From assembly GCF_963924675.1 (NCBI RefSeq), contig NW_027077402.1, positions 2,542,001-2,606,000 on the forward strand: DNA of 64,000 bases, written 5' to 3'. This DNA comes from Phocoena phocoena (lineage: Eukaryota; Chordata; Mammalia; Artiodactyla; Phocoenidae). The translations under genes and the position numbers were made by a program. Each line of letters begins with the position of its first letter. Within the stretch, counting starts at the first letter, position 1. Positions 21,474 to 35,436 of the stretch are shown here, in pieces. Below the pieces are notes generated by a model. That model did no database searches, had not been told where the DNA came from, and worked only from the letters and a program-made list of their open reading frames with translations.

Positions 21474-23220
21474 TTGGCCAAAAAGTGCGTATGCGTTTTT
21501 TCCTGAATATATTCAGGAAAAAACGCATATGCCCTTTTTGGCCAACCAAGCAAGCCTGTAAAGGAAATCTGCACTACAATGAAGTCTCACTGCCCCCCGG
21601 GAAAAAGGGCCATCTGAAAAAAGTGTAAAATCCAGAAAGGTAGGACAGGATATGGAGAACAGGGAGCCTTGTTATGCTGATTGGCAGGATGTAAATTGCC
21701 AGCAGCCACCCTGGTGAAGTGTATGGTGTTTCCTGAAACACGTAAGAAACAAAGCAACACAGCCTATGGCACTTCCACTTATGGTCCTATAGCTTACGGA
21801 AATTAAAATCAAAAACAGACAGCCACCCCAATATTTGGGACGGCTGTGTTCACAAGAAGCTCGTCTACAGTATCAGGTAAATATCCCAGAAAGCAAAAAA
21901 TGGATAAAGAAGTTGTGGCACGTACGTACAATGCAATATCACTCAGCAATGAAATCTGTGTCATCAGGCCCGTAGCGGCATAGTGAGTGGATGCAGGTAC
22001 GGTGATTCTACGTGAACTACGTCACACAGAAAAAGAAACATCATAAGATATCACTAATACACGGAATGTAAACTTGACTACACATGAACTGAATTACAAA
22101 ACAGAACAGGGTCTCAAATTTAGAAAACCGACTAGTGCTTGCTTATGGTGAAAGGTGCCTTGGGGTGCTGCATAAAACCAGAGACTGAAATTAGCACAGA
22201 TAACTTTCCATAAGCCAAATATGTAATAGACAAGACCTACTCCTTGCTCAACGAAATGGACCCAACACCACATATTGAACGCCTAGGAATATACCTGACT
22301 AGGAAGAATCTTAAAACCCATGGATATATATGTCTCCGTAAGAGAATCAAGCGTGTGTACAGCGGCCGAAACGCAGCAGTGAAAATCCGATAAATCCCAT
22401 TATCAAAATAAATTTCGAAAACAAAACACAAAGACAGTGAAATAGAGAGCAATTCTTAAATAATTCACTCAGGGCATGTGATGCAACCGGGATTGACCAC
22501 ATCTACACCCAGAGCTGGTTGACACATAAGGCTGGACACTTCAGGCTGATAGCATTGGTGAGTTTCGGTGAGCAAATGCAGACCCTTTGAAGTCATACTG
22601 CATGGTACCCATTCCATGGGTCCCAACTCTCCAGGTTCAAGGCATTCTTCCTCCAGCTAAAACATGCATGGGAAACCCAGAGTATCGTCCACCGTGTGAT
22701 TGGGAAATGATTTAAAATGCATCTCAGTTTTCGTATCCTGGTCCTCGGGTTCACCATTCCAGATGCTTTACTAACACTCTCCCCGCTTGGAGAGTCAGTG
22801 CCTTTAACCTCCTGTTTGGCACAGCCTGCCATTTCTGTACAAGATGAACAGGAATAGGGAGAACCAATGAGAGACTAGCTGTAGGTGTCTGCACGGGCAA
22901 ATGTAACGCTCATTGCCCACCAGGAAGAGGAATTAAACAAAGGCTCAGTGTGCCCTGCTGGAAACAGATTAGGGCCTGAAGCAATCCTGCGGTTTTGTGC
23001 CCAGCTCACAAGAAAGCGAGTTGAAGAAAGGAGCTCAGGGGCACTGTACTTCACAAACCTGCAGAGTTATAAATGACAGCTATCCTCCAAAAATATATTG
23101 AAGTAAGCCTGCGAAGGGGACTTGAAAGCGGGGCAGAATTTCAGGAAAACGATTGCAGGGGGTAGACTGGAATTGCCCTGAAAGCATAGGAAAAGAGGCA
23201 GAACGTCGACAATGATGCAC
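21474..23220 (+). repeat. Satellite monomer (1,747 bp)
   Basis: Ordinary monomer. Palindrome 21474-21545 with two mismatches: the left arm has the T state at position 13 and the right arm the C state. A TGGTGAAGTG change near 21713 breaks the plus-strand open frame seen in its neighbours. It abuts the second composite block at the palindrome at 23221. Confidence 0.95.
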
Positions 23221-23292
23221 TTGGCCAAAAAGTGCGGATGCTTTTTTCCCTAAATATATTCAGGAAAAACCGCATACGCACTTTTTGGCCAA
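23221..23292. repeat. Imperfect palindrome, variant form
   Basis: Partner of 1487-1558. Five mismatched arm positions; position 13 again T/A in both arms. Differs from copy 1 by G in place of T at arm position 4 (TTGGCC here, TTGTCC there). Confidence 0.8.
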
Positions 23293-23334
23293 CCAAGAAG
23301 CTTGTAAATAAACCTGCACTACAATGAAATCTCA

Positions 23335-23721
23335 GTGCCCCCCAGGGCAAAAGGGCCATTTAAAAAAATTGTAAAATCCAGAAACGGAGGACAGGCAATG
23401 GAAAACAGGGATCCTTATTATGCTGATGCATATGATGTAAATTGCCGACAGCCATTCTGGAGAAGTGTTATGTGTTTCCTGAAACACGTAAGAAACAAAG
23501 CAACACAGCCTATGGCACTTCCACTTATGGTCCTACAGCTTAGGGAAATTAAAATCAAAAACACCCAGCCACCTCAAAGTTTGGGACCTCTGTGTTCACA
23601 AGAACCTCGTTTACAGTACCAGGTAAATATCTCAGAGAGCAAACAATGGATAAAGAAGTTGTGTTACGTACGTACAATGGAATATCACTCAGCAATGAAA
23701 TCTGTGTCATCAGGCCCGTAG
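23335..23721 (+). pseudogene. L1 ORF2 C-terminal relic, open for 128 codons
   Basis: Partner of 1662-1985. The conserved ORF2p segment reads KKLCYVRTMEYHSAMK, with cysteine in place of tryptophan. No evidence of expression or selection. Confidence 0.55.
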
Positions 23722-24632
23722 TGGCATAGTGAGTGGATACAGGTATGGTGATTCTACGTGAAATAAGTCACACATAAAAAGAAACATCATAAAATATCAT
23801 TAATACACAGTATGTAAACTTCACTACACATGAACTGAATTACAAAACAGAACAGTCTCAAATTTAGAAAACCAACTTGTGCTTTCTTATGGAGAAAGGT
23901 GCGTTGGAGTGCTGCATAAAACCAGAGACTGAAATTAGCACAGATACCGTTCCATAAGCCAAATATGTAATAGACAAGACCTACTCCTTGCTCAACGAAA
24001 TGGACTCAACACCACATATTCAACGCCTAGGAATATACCTGACTAGGAAGAATCTTAAAACCCGTGGATATTTATGTCTCCGTAAGAGAATCAAGAGTGT
24101 GTACAGCGGCATTAACGCAGCAGTGAAAATCCGATAAATCCCAGTGTCAAAAAAAATTTCAAAAACAAAACACAATGACAGTGAAATAGAGAGCAATTCT
24201 TAAATAACTCACACAGGGCATGTGATGCAACCTGGTTTACCACATCTACACCCAGAGCTGGGTGAGAGATAAGGCTTGACCCTTTGGGCTGATAGCATTG
24301 GTGAGGTTCAGTGAGCAAATGCAGACCCTTTGATGTCATACTGCCTGGTACCCATTCCATGGTTCCCAACTCTCCAGGTTCAAGGGATTCTTCCTTCTGC
24401 TAAAATTTGCATGGGAAACCCAGAGTATGCTCCACCGTGTGACTGGGAAACCTTTTTACATGCATGTCTGTTTTCGTCCCCTGGTACTCAGGTTCACCAT
24501 TCCAGACCCTTTTCTTACACTCTCCCCATTTGGAGAGTCAGTGCCTTTAACCTCCTGTTTGGCACTGTTTGCAATTTCTGCGCAAGATGAACAGGAATAA
24601 GGAGAACCAATGGGAGACTATCTGTAGGTGTG

Positions 24633-24643
24633 TGCACGGGCAA
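24633..24643. repeat. Target-site duplication, left, copy 2
   Basis: TGCACGGGCAA, partner of 25316-25326, flanking the minus-strand L1. Confidence 0.85.
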
Positions 24644-25315
24644 ATATTTTTTTTAACATCTTTATTGGGGTATAATTGCTTTACAATGGTGTGTTAGTTT
24701 TTGCTTTATAACAAAGTGAATCAGCTATACATATACATATGCTCCCTGTGTCTTCCCTCTTGTGTCTCCCTCCCTCCCTCTCTCCCCCTTCCACCCCTCC
24801 AGGCTGTCCCAACGCCCTGAGCTAATATCCCTGTGCCTTGCGGCTGCTTCCCCCTTGCTATCTACCTTACTACATTTGTTAGTGTGTATATGTCCATGAC
24901 TCTCTCTCGCCCTGTCAAAACTCACCATTCCCCCTCCCCATATCCTCAATTCCGTTCTCCAGTAGGTCTGCGCCTCTATTCCTGTCTTATCCCTAGGTTC
25001 TTCATGACATTTTTTTCCTTTAAATTCCATATATATGTGTTAGCATACGCTATTTGTCTTTTTCTTTCTGACTTACTTCACTCTGTATGACAGACTCTAG
25101 GTCTATCCATCTCATTACAAATAACTCAGTTTCATTTCTTTTTAAGGCTGAGTAATATTCCATTGTGTATATGTGCCACATCTTCTTTATCCATTCGTCC
25201 GATGATGGGCGCTTAGGTTCTTTCCATCTCCGGGCTATTGTAAATAGAGCTGCAATGAACATTTTGGTACATGACTCTTTTTGAATTTTGGTTTTCTCAG
25301 GGTATATGCCCAGTA
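24644..25315 (-). mobile_element. 5'-truncated L1, minus strand, copy 2
   Basis: Same element with the same ends and target-site duplications as 2908-3579. It arrived here by the 21.7 kb duplication and not by a separate insertion. The ORF2p C-terminal segment is readable on the minus strand at 25050-25262. Confidence 0.95.
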
Positions 25316-25326
25316 TGCACGGGCAA
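25316..25326. repeat. Target-site duplication, right, copy 2
   Basis: TGCACGGGCAA at the truncated 5' end of the L1 copy. Confidence 0.85.
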
Positions 25327-25646
25327 TTTTAACACTCATTTCCCAACAGGAAAAGGAATTAACCAAAGGCTCAGCATGCCGTGCTGGAACAAGATTAGGG
25401 CCTGAAGCAATCCTGCGGTTTTGTGGCCAGCTCACAAGAAAGCGAGTTGAGGAAAGGAGCTCAGGGGCACTGTCATTCACATACCTGCAGACTTATAAAT
25501 GACAGAAATCGTACAAAAATATATTGAATTAAGGCTGCGAAGAGGACTTGAAAGTGGGGCAGAATTGCTGGAATCCGATTTCAGGAGGTAGACGTGAATT
25601 GCTCTGAAAGCATAAGAGAAGTGGCAGAACCTCGTCAATGAAGCAC

Positions 25647-25676
25647 TTGGCCAAAAAGGGCATATGCATTTTTTCC
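25647..25676. repeat. Left arm of a broken palindrome, copy 2
   Basis: Partner of 3911-3940, with the same break at the arm/loop boundary. Confidence 0.88.
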
Positions 25677-28600
25677 AGGGCCATCATTCACGGGAGTAGG
25701 AGGCTCCCAGCATGCTCCAGTGGCCAACAGAGGGCCCACGTCGCCAAGGCGATGTGAGCTAGCCAGGCAGGAGTGACCTGACATCAGAGGGCCCACCTCA
25801 CAGAATGGTAGGGAACCCAGCCAGGATCAGACTCTCCCCAGAGGGCCCACATCACCAAGGTGATGGGAACCAGGCAGGAGTGTCCTCACACCCGTGGGGC
25901 CACATCATCAAAAGTTGAGGTACCCAGCACATGTGGCCTCAAACCAGAGGACCCACATCACCATGGGTTTCGGAGTGAGGCAGGCAGGATTAACCTCACA
26001 ACACATGTCCCATTGTATACAAAAGGTGTGGAAACCAGCAGTTGGATCTTCCTAGCAGGCGGCCCAGAGCACTGAGGCTATGAGATCCAGGCCGGCATGA
26101 ACTCACAACAGAGGGCCCTCATTGTGATTCTGTAAGCAACCCAGCCGTTGTGACCTCAGAGCAGAAGGCCCACATCCCCATGGGGAAGGGAAACAAGCAG
26201 GAGTGTCATCGCAAGAGTGGGCACACATGAAAAAATGTGGGGAGCCCAGCAATTAGTGCCTGATGCCAGAGGGCCCTCATCACCGAGGGGCGGTGGCTCC
26301 CAGCCAGCTCCGACTGCTACCAGAGGGGCGACGTCACCAATGCGGAGTGCGACAACCAGGCAGGAGTGACCTCAGAGCAGAGGGTCAACCTCACAGAAGT
26401 GTGAAGAACTAAAGAGGATCAGATTCTCACCAGAGGGCCCACATCACCAAGGGAATGGGAACCAGGCAGGAGTGTCCTCACACTAGTGGGGCCACATCAC
26501 CGAAAAGTGAGGGACCCAGCACACGTGGCCTCAAACCAGAGGACACACATCACAAGGGAGCTGGGATTGAGGCAGGCAGGAGGAGCCTCAAAACAGAGGG
26601 ACCATAGAATTAAAGAGGTGAAGAATCCCGCAGTTGGAACCTCCCAGCAGGCGGCCAGGAGCAGCGAGACTATGGGATCCAGGCCGGAGTGATCTCACAC
26701 CAGAGGGCCGTCATCATGAAACTGTGAGCAACCTAGGCGTTGGGATCTCAGAGCAGAAGGCCCACATTCCCATGGGGTTGGGAACCTGTCAGAAGTGTAC
26801 TCGCACCACAGGGCACACATCAGAGAATTTAGGGAACCCAGGAGTTAGGGCCTGACGCCTGAGGGCCCTCATTACCAAGGGGAGGAGACTCCAATCAGGC
26901 ACCAACACCCAACTGAGGTCCCACGTCGCCAAGGTGACGTGTGACAGCCAGGTAGGAGTGACCTCACCGCAGAGGGCCTACCTCACAGAAGGGTGAGGAA
27001 CACAGCCAGGATAAGACTCTCACCAGAGGGCCCACATCACCAAGGTGATCAGAACCAGGCAGGAGAGTCTTCACACCAGTGTGGCCACATCATAGAAAGG
27101 TGAGGAACCCAGCACATGTGGCCTAAACCAGAAGACCCACATCTCCAAGGGGCTCGGAATGAGGCAGGCAGGAGTAGCCTCACAACACAGGGCCCATAGA
27201 ATAAAAAAGCTGAGGAATCCAGCAATGGGAACCTCCCAGCAGGCGGCCAAGAGCACCAAGTCTATGCGATTCAGGCCGCAGTAAACTCACAGCAGAGGGT
27301 CCACATCATGAAACTGCGAGCAACCCAGCCATTTGGACCTCAGAGCAGAAGGTCCACATCCCCAAGGTGTTGGGAGCATGGCAGGAGTGTCCTCGCACCA
27401 CTTAGCACATATCAGAAAATGTGGGTACCCAGCAGTTAGGGCCTGACACCAGAGGGCCCTCATCACTGAGGGGAGGAGGCTCCCAGCATGTTCCAACTAC
27501 CACAAGAGGGCCCACGTCGCCAAGGCGGGGTGTGCCAGCCAGGCAGGAGTGACCTCACAGCAGACGGCCCACCTCAAAGAAGTGTGAGGAACCCAACCAG
27601 GATCAGACTCTCACCAGAGGGCCCATATCACCAAGGGGACGGGAACCAGGCACGAGTGTCCTCACACCAGTGGGGCCACATCACTAAAAGATGAGGAAAC
27701 TGGCACATGTGGCCACAAACCAGAGGACCTACATCACCAAGGGGCTGGGAGTGACACAGGCAGGAGGAGCCTCCCAACACAGGGCCCAAAGAATAAAAAA
27801 GGTGAGGAACCCAGCAGTAGGAACTTCCCAGCAGGCGGCCCAGAGTACAGAGGCTATGGGATCTAGGAATGAGTGAACTAACACCAGAGAGCTAACATCA
27901 GGAAACTGTGAGCAACCCAGTCGTTGGAACCTCAGAGCAGAAGGCCCATATCGCCATGGGGATGGGAACATTTCACGAGTGTCCTGGCATCACTGGGCTC
28001 ACATCAGAAAACCTGGGGAGCCCAGCAGTTAGAGCCTGACGCCAGAGGGACCTCATCACCGAGGACAGGAGTCTCCAAAAGGATCCAACTGCCACCAGAG
28101 GGCCGACGTCACCAAGGCAATGGGAGCAAGCCAGGCAGGAGTTACCTCAGAGCACAGGGCCCACCTCACAGAACGGTAAGGAACCCAGCCAGGATCAGAC
28201 TCTCACCAGAGGGGCCACATCACCAAGGGGCTGGGAAACAGGCACGAGTGTCCTCACACCATTGGGGCCACATCATCGAAAGGTGAGGGACCCAGCACAC
28301 GTGGCCTCACACCAGAGGACACACATCACAACGGGGCTGGGATTGAGGCAGGCAGGAGGAGCCTCAAAACAGAGGGCCCATAGAATAAAAAAGGTGAGGA
28401 ATCCCGCAGTTGGAACCTCCCAGCAGGCGCCCAGGAGCAGCAAGCCTATGGGATCTAGGCCGGAATGAACGCACATCAGAGGGCCCTCATCATGAAACTG
28501 TGAGCACCCCAGCCGTTGGGACCTCAGAGCAGAAGGCCCAAATTCCCATGGGGTTGGGAACCTGACAGGAGTGTACTCGCACCACAGGTCGCACATCTGC

Positions 28601-31036
28601 AAATTTTGGGAGCCCAGGAGTTAGGGTCTGACGCAAGAGGGCCCTCATTACCGAGGGACGGAGACTCGCAGCAGACACCAACTCCCAACTGAGGGCCCAC
28701 GTCACCAAGGTGATGTGTGCCAGCCAGGCAGGAGTGACCTCACCGCAGAGGGCCTACCTCACAGAAGGGTGAGGAAACCAGCCAGGATAAGACTCTCACC
28801 AGAGGGCCCACATCACCAAGGGGATCGGAACCAGGCAGGAGGGTCCTCACACCAGTGTGGCCACATTATAGAAAGGTGAGGAACCCAGAACATGTGGCCT
28901 AAAACAGGGGACCCACATCTCCAAGGGGCTAGGAGTGAGGCAAGCAGGAGTATCCTCACAAAACAGAGCCCACAGAATAAAAGTTGTGAGGAATCCAGCA
29001 GTTGGAACCGGCCAGTAGGCCGCCCAGAGCACAGAGTCTATGGGATCCAGGCCACAGCAAACTCACAGCAGAGGTCCCACATCATGAAACTGTGAGCAAC
29101 CCAGCGGATGGGACCTCAGAGCAGAAGGCCCACATCCCTATGGGGATGGGAACCTGACAGGAGTGTCCTCGGCCCACTTCCACGAATCAGAAAATGTGGG
29201 AACCCAGCAGTTAGGACCTGAGGCCAGAGGACCCTCATCACCGAGGGGAGGAGGCTCCCAGCAGGCTCTAACTGCCACCATAAGGCCGATGTCACCAAGG
29301 CGGGGTGTGCCAACCAGGCAGGAGTGACCTCAGAGCAGAAAGCCCACCTCACAGAAGTGTGAGGAACCCAACAAGGATCAGACTGTCACCAGAGGGCCAA
29401 CATCACCAAGGGAATGGGAACCAGGCAGGAGTGTCCTCACACCAGTGGGGCTACATCACCATAATTTGAGGGACCCAGCACACGTGGCCTCAAACCTGAG
29501 GACACACATCACCAAGGGGCTGGGAGTGAGGCAGGCCAGAGGATCCTCAAAACAGAGGGACCATAGAATAAAAAAGGTGAGGAATCCCACAGTTGGAACC
29601 TCCGGCAGGCAGCCAGGAGCAGCGAGGCTATGGGATCTAGGCAGGAGTGAACTCACACCAGAGGGCCCTCATCATGAAACTGTGAGCAACACAGCCGTTG
29701 GGACCTCAGAGCAGAAGGCTCACATCCCCATGGGGATGGGAACCTGGCAGGAGTGTCCTTGCACCACTTAGCATGAATCAGAAAATGTGGGAACCCAGCA
29801 GTTAGGGCCTGAGGCCAGAGGGCCCTCATCACTGAGGGGAGGAGGCTCCCAGCAGGCTCCAACTGCCACCATATGGCCGACGTTGCCAAGGCGGGGTGTG
29901 CCAGCCAGGCAGGAGTGACCTCAGAGCAGAGGGCCCACCTCACAGAAGGGTGAGGAACCTAACCAGGATCAGACTCTCACCAGAGGGCCAACATCACCAA
30001 GGTGATGGGAACCAGGCAAGACTGTCCTAACAGCAGTGGGGCCAACATCACCAAGGGAATGGGAACCAGGCAAGAGTGTCCTCACACCAGTGTGGCCACA
30101 TTATAGAAAGGTGAGGAACACAGCACATGTGGCCTCAAACAAGGGGACACACATCACGAAGGGGCTGGGAGTGAGGCATGCAGGAGGAGACGCACAACCG
30201 AGGGCCCATAGAATAAAAAAGGTGAGGAATCGAGAAGTTGGAAACTCCAAGCTGGAGGCCCAGAGCACTGACACTATGGGATACAGGCCAGAGTGAACAC
30301 ACAGCAAAGGGCCCACATCATGAAACTGTGAGCAACCCAGCAGTTGGGACCACAGAACAGAAGTCCCACATGCCCATGGGGATGGGAACCTGGCAGGAGT
30401 GACTCGCACCACTGGGCACACATCAGAAAATGTGTGGAGCCCAGCACTTAGGGCCTGACACCAGAAGGCCCTCATCACTGAGGGGAGGAGGCCCCAGCAC
30501 ACTCCAACTGCCACCAGAGGGTCCACATCGCCAAGGCGACGTGCGCCAGCCAGGCAGGATTGACCTCACAGCAGAGGGCCCACATCATGAAAGTGTGAGC
30601 AACCCAGCCGTTAGGACCTCAGAACAGAAGGCCCACACGCTCATGAGGATGGGAACCTGGCAGGAGTGCCCTCGTACCACTTAGCACGTATCAGAAAATG
30701 TGGGAACCCCGCCATTAGGGTCTGACGCCAGAGGGCCTCATCACCGCGGGAAGGAGGCTCCCAGCAGGCTCCAACTGCCACCAGGGTGCCGAAGTCAACA
30801 AGGCGGGTTGTGCCAGCCAGGCAGGAGTGACCTCAGAGAAGAGGGCTCACCTCAGGGATGTGTGAGGAACCCAACCAGGATCAGAGTCTCACCAGAGGGC
30901 CCACATCACCAAGGGGATGGGAACCAGGCAGGAGTGTCCACACACCAGTGGGGCCACATCATCAAAAGATGAGGAACCCATCACATATGGCCTCAAACCT
31001 GAGGACATACATCACCATGTGGCTGGGAGTGAGGCA
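25677..31036 (+). repeat. GC-rich nested satellite, copy 2
   Basis: Partner of 3941-9300 with the same number and order of subunits, including the hybrid subunit (30037-30090) and the five-subunit extra stretch (about 30560-30826). A fast-changing tandem repeat normally gains or loses units quickly, so the unchanged register argues for a recent duplication. Confidence 0.93.
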
Positions 31037-32159
31037 GGTATCTGGAGGGGCACATTTAACTCTAATTTCCCACCAGGAAGAGGAATTAACCAAAGGCTCA
31101 GAGTGCCGTGCTGGACCCTGATTATGGCCTGAAGCAAACCTGCAGTTTTGTGGCCAGCTTACAAGGAAGCGAGTTAAGAAAGGAGCTCAGGGGCACTGTA
31201 ATTCACAAACCTGCAGAGATAAATGACAGCTATTGGCAAAAATATATCGAAGTAAGTCTGCAAAGAGGACTTGAAAACGAGGCAGAATTGCAGGAATCAT
31301 ATTTCAAGAGGTAGATTGGAATTGCATTTAAAGCATATGAAAAGCGGCAGATCTTTGACAGTGATGCACATGGACAAAAAGTGCGTATACATTTTTCCTG
31401 AATATATTCAGGAAAAAACGCATATGAACATTTTGGCCAACCAAGCACTCCAGCAATGGAAATCCACACTACAATGAAGTCACATTTCCCATTCGTCAAA
31501 AAGGCCATCTGAATAAAGTGTAAAAACCAGAAACACAGGACAGGCCATGGAGAACAGGGAGCCGTGTTATGCTGATGGGCGGGATGTAAATTGCCAACAG
31601 ACACTCTGGAGATGTTCATGGTGTATCCTGAAACATCTAAAAAACAAAGCTACAGAGCCTAGGGCACTTCCACTTTTGGCCCTATAGCTTAGGAAAATTA
31701 AAATCAACAAGACACAGCCAACACAAAATTTAGGGCTGCTGTGTTTACAAGAACCTCGAGTCCAGTACAAATTAAATATCCCAGAAAGAAAAAAATGGAT
31801 AAAGAAGTTGTGCTACTTACGTACAACGGAATATCACTCAGCAGTGAAATCAATGTCATCAGGCCTGTAGCAGCAAATTGAGTGGATTTAATTATGATGA
31901 TTCTAAGAGAAATATATCACACAAAGAAAGATAATTATCATAAGATATCACTAATAGAGGGAGTGTAAACTTGGCTACACATAAACTGAATTACAAAACC
32001 GAACAGAGTCTCACATTTAGATAAAAACCTTATGCTTGCTTAAGGGGAAAGTTGAGTTGGGCTGCTGTATAAAAACAGATTGAAATTAGCACACATACCA
32101 TTCCATAAGCCAAATACGTAATAAACAAGACCTACTCTTTGCTCAACGAAATAGACTCA
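31037..32159 (+). repeat. Diverged satellite monomer (partial), copy 2
   Basis: Partner of 9301-10423; decayed palindrome near 31370-31440. Confidence 0.88.
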
Positions 32160-32893
32160 TCCATGGTGTATCACCTCACACCTATTAGAATGGGCATCAT
32201 CAGAAAATCTACAAACAACAAATGCTGGAAACAGTGTGGAGATAAGGAATCCTCTTCCACTATTGTTGGGAACGTAAATTGATACAGTCACTGTGGAGAA
32301 CATTATGGAGTTTCTTATAAAACTAAGAATAGAATTACCATATGATACAGCAATCCCTCTACTGGGCATATACCCAGACAAAACCATAAATCAAAAAGAG
32401 ACATTCACCACAATGTTCATTGCATCACTATTTACACTATCCAGGAAATGGAAGCAACCTAAATGCCCACAGACAGACGAATGCATAAAGATGTGGTACA
32501 TATATAAAATGGAATATTACTAAGCCATAAAAAGGAATGAAATTGGGACATTTGTAGAGACGTTGATGGATCTAGAGACTGTCATACAGAGTGAAGTAAG
32601 TCAGAAAGAGAAAAACAAATCTTGTATATTAATGCATATATGTGGAACCTAGAAAAATTGTACAGATGAACCGTTTTGCAAGGCAGAAATAGAGCAATAC
32701 ATGTATACAACAAACGTATGGACAACAAGGGGGGAAAGCTGTTGGGGATGGTGGTGGGAGGAGTTGAGATATTGGGATTGGTATGTATACATTTATATGT
32801 ATAAAGTAGATAACCAAAAACAACCTGCTGTATAAAAATATAAAATTAAATTCAAAATAAAAAAATAAAATTAAAAAAAGTAAAACAGAAAAA
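32160..32893 (+). mobile_element. L1 3' end fragment, plus strand, copy 2
   Basis: Partner of 10424-11157; ORF2p C-terminal segment readable at 32293-32523 and stopped after MEYY as in copy 1. Confidence 0.92.
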
Positions 32894-34194
32894 TATTCTT
32901 CCCTTCACATACATGTATTTATATGAATAAATTATTTCCATGCTTATATCTGTAAATACACAAAAGAGGAATAAAATCTACCTTGAACCAAAAACGAAAA
33001 AAAGATAAAAAAGAACAGAACCCACCAGTTACACAGAGGAAAACCGTTTCAGGGTACTTGCTCCAATTGCAAACAATTCTGAAGTTGGTCAGTGGTGGGG
33101 AATCATCTCCCATTCAGCCAGCATGCTCCTCGCAACAAGCGTCCTCACTGCAAAGCTGGTGGACCGTGCCGAGGTATCTGTGAGTAAACGTGGGCCGAGC
33201 CCCAGGCCAGCTGCTGCTGAAATGTTCCCACCCTTCCAAGGCTAAACACCTGAATATGTACAAGGACTTGAAAACCTAGAGGAAGGGCCATGGAGCCACA
33301 TGAGGGACAGCATGCCAGCCGACTTGGTGCCTGCAGGCCAGCCAGGATGGTCCTGGCCCTGGGTGCTCTTCTGGAAGCTCTCCATTTCCCTGCCTGAGAT
33401 ACCCCTGCTGTCCCGGCCCCCACTGCTTTCTTCCTTCCTCACCTGTGCCCAGGGAGAAATTCCAGCGGCAGGTGTGGGTGACACATCTTCTTCTTTAGCA
33501 GGTAGCATCTTGGCAACTGCTGCAGAAAGTCCAGCAGAGCCCCACTCACACTGGGACACCCACAAAGCCGTGGCCTCTCACTCCCTCCCACCAGCCCAGC
33601 CCCGAGACTGCTGACAGGGCAGAGAAAATGGCGTCAGGCACAGCTGCAGGGGCTCTTGCTGCCTGGAGCGGTGTTTATATTGATCTCAACCCAGGCACAC
33701 CTGGGGAGGGCTGGCCGGCACGGTCAGGCTTCCCAAGCCAGCCAATAATCACCCCTCAGGGGCTCACAGTTGCTGAAAATGGAACTTGCTGAATTGGCCA
33801 GGTCCAAGGAACAGGTGTGGGCTCCTGAGAGTCAGGATAGACAAGGGGCTGCAGCTCTGGCTTGTTTTCTAATTATATTATCTGGCCCATGAGTGGGAGA
33901 CAACTTCAAGAAAACCCTCTCCTAATGAGAGGAACCCAGGAGTCAGGGAGAGGAGGGGTGGGTGGTGGTTGGAGACAGAGGCCTGGTGCCCCGGGTGCAG
34001 TGGAAGTCTCTGGAAGACCAGGTGGAGGAGGCCGCACAGAGTGATGCCCAGGGTCACAGACCTGTCAGAGCTGCTGTTTGTTAGTTCAAGTCCTGCTCTG
34101 AGGTGCTCTGTGTCAGATCTGAGCGACAGGTGAGCTGGGAGTGCTCTGCAATGAGGGCTATGTGCACGGTTCCTGTGTGCCCAGCCCTGCCAAG
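32894..34194. other. Non-satellite DNA, unrecognised, copy 2
   Basis: Partner of 11158-12458, with a few substitutions (for example G33722 against A11986). Nothing in it is recognised. Confidence 0.6.
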
Positions 34195-34398
34195 GTACCT
34201 GCAAGGGTAGCTCTGTATCCTGGGAGGGGCCTGACCACGGGAGCCCCATGGACTGCAGAGGACCTGCCCAGGGAATCCCATATCCTGGGAGGGGCCTGAA
34301 CACGAGAGCCCCGTGGGCTGGGGTGGGGGTAGGGTACCTGCCCAGGTGAGCTCCATATCCTGGGATTGGCCTGACCTCGAGAGCCCCATGGGCTGCTG
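34195..34398 (+). repeat. Short minisatellite, copy 2
   Basis: Partner of 12459-12662 with the same three copies and spacing. Confidence 0.8.
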
Positions 34399-34425
34399 GA
34401 GTCCTGGTAAAGGATGTCAGGACAG

Positions 34426-35436
34426 TCAGTGAAGCCACTGAGGATATACCTCCAGTAGTTCCTAAATCCTACACCCTGCTGGTCATTCTACCAACCACCA
34501 GGACTTGGTATTCTGTATTAGTCTTCACTGATGCCTTCTTTTGTATTCCATTAGTCCCAGAGTCACAAGAAATTTTGGCTTGTGAGTGACAGGACTCAAC
34601 ATACAACTAAAACAATACTTCCAGGCTGTCTTGCCCCAAGGGTTCAAAAATTCCCACACCATCTTTGGGGAAAGCTCAGCTAAAGACCTAAAAGTTCTAC
34701 CTCTGGAAAAGGAAACACTCCTTCAATATTCAGACGACATTCTGATCGCCAGCCCTACTAAGGAGGCCTCAGAACTACCAAGCCAATAAAGGATAGAAGT
34801 TGTCCACGAAAAAGCTCAAGTATCACAGACTACGGTGACCTGCCTGGGCTTCATTCTCACAGAAGGTCGGAGAAGCCCATCCCAGGAAAGGGAAGAAACA
34901 ATTTACAGCCTTACCCCTTTCTGAAACTAGAAGACAGCTTAGGGGTTCCTGGGGAAGCCAGGGTTTCCTGCCTCTGGATCCCTAACTACAGTCTACTAGC
35001 TGGGCCTCTATATGAAACACTGAAAGGAAAAGATGATGATCCTTTTGAATAGAATCCAGAAGTGGCCTTTCAAGAATGGAAAGAGCAGTCAATTCAGACC
35101 CTTGCCCTGGAACTCCCTAATTTAGCTAAACCCTTTGACCTTTACATTCCTGGTGAAAGGTGAATCGCCATTGGAGTATTAGTGCAAAAACTGGGACCAC
35201 TTGAAATGGAACAATGCAAGAATGCCATCCAGGTAGGATAAACTATGGTCACCAAGGGGCTTGGCCCACCGCCACATCTGGCCAAGATACTGGTGGTATC
35301 TGAAAACCTGGAAATCAGCAGCCCAAAAGGCCACCTCCCTTCTAAGGGAAACGGACCCCACGTGGTGATCCTAACCCCCAACCATGCCCTGAAGTTGCAG
35401 GGTTTGCTCCGTGGGCACACTGACCTCGATTGAGGA
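34426..35436 (+). pseudogene. pol: Gammaretrovirus-like ERV pol fragment, copy 2
   Basis: Partner of 12690-13700 with the same stops and frameshifts, so it was already dead before the duplication. YSDD lies at 34727-34738. One substitution noted at 34809 (A; T at 13073). Confidence 0.72.

Larger units (their letters stand above)
23221..24643 (+). repeat. Variant satellite monomer, left part, copy 2
   Basis: Near-identical partner of 1487-2907, with a two-base length difference in an A/T run near 23360 (1630 in copy 1). The ORF2-like relic is open at 23335-23721, longer upstream than in copy 1 because of that difference. Confidence 0.9.
25316..25676 (+). repeat. Variant satellite monomer, right part, copy 2
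   Basis: Partner of 3580-3940; ends at the broken palindrome, after which GC-rich satellite begins. Confidence 0.9.
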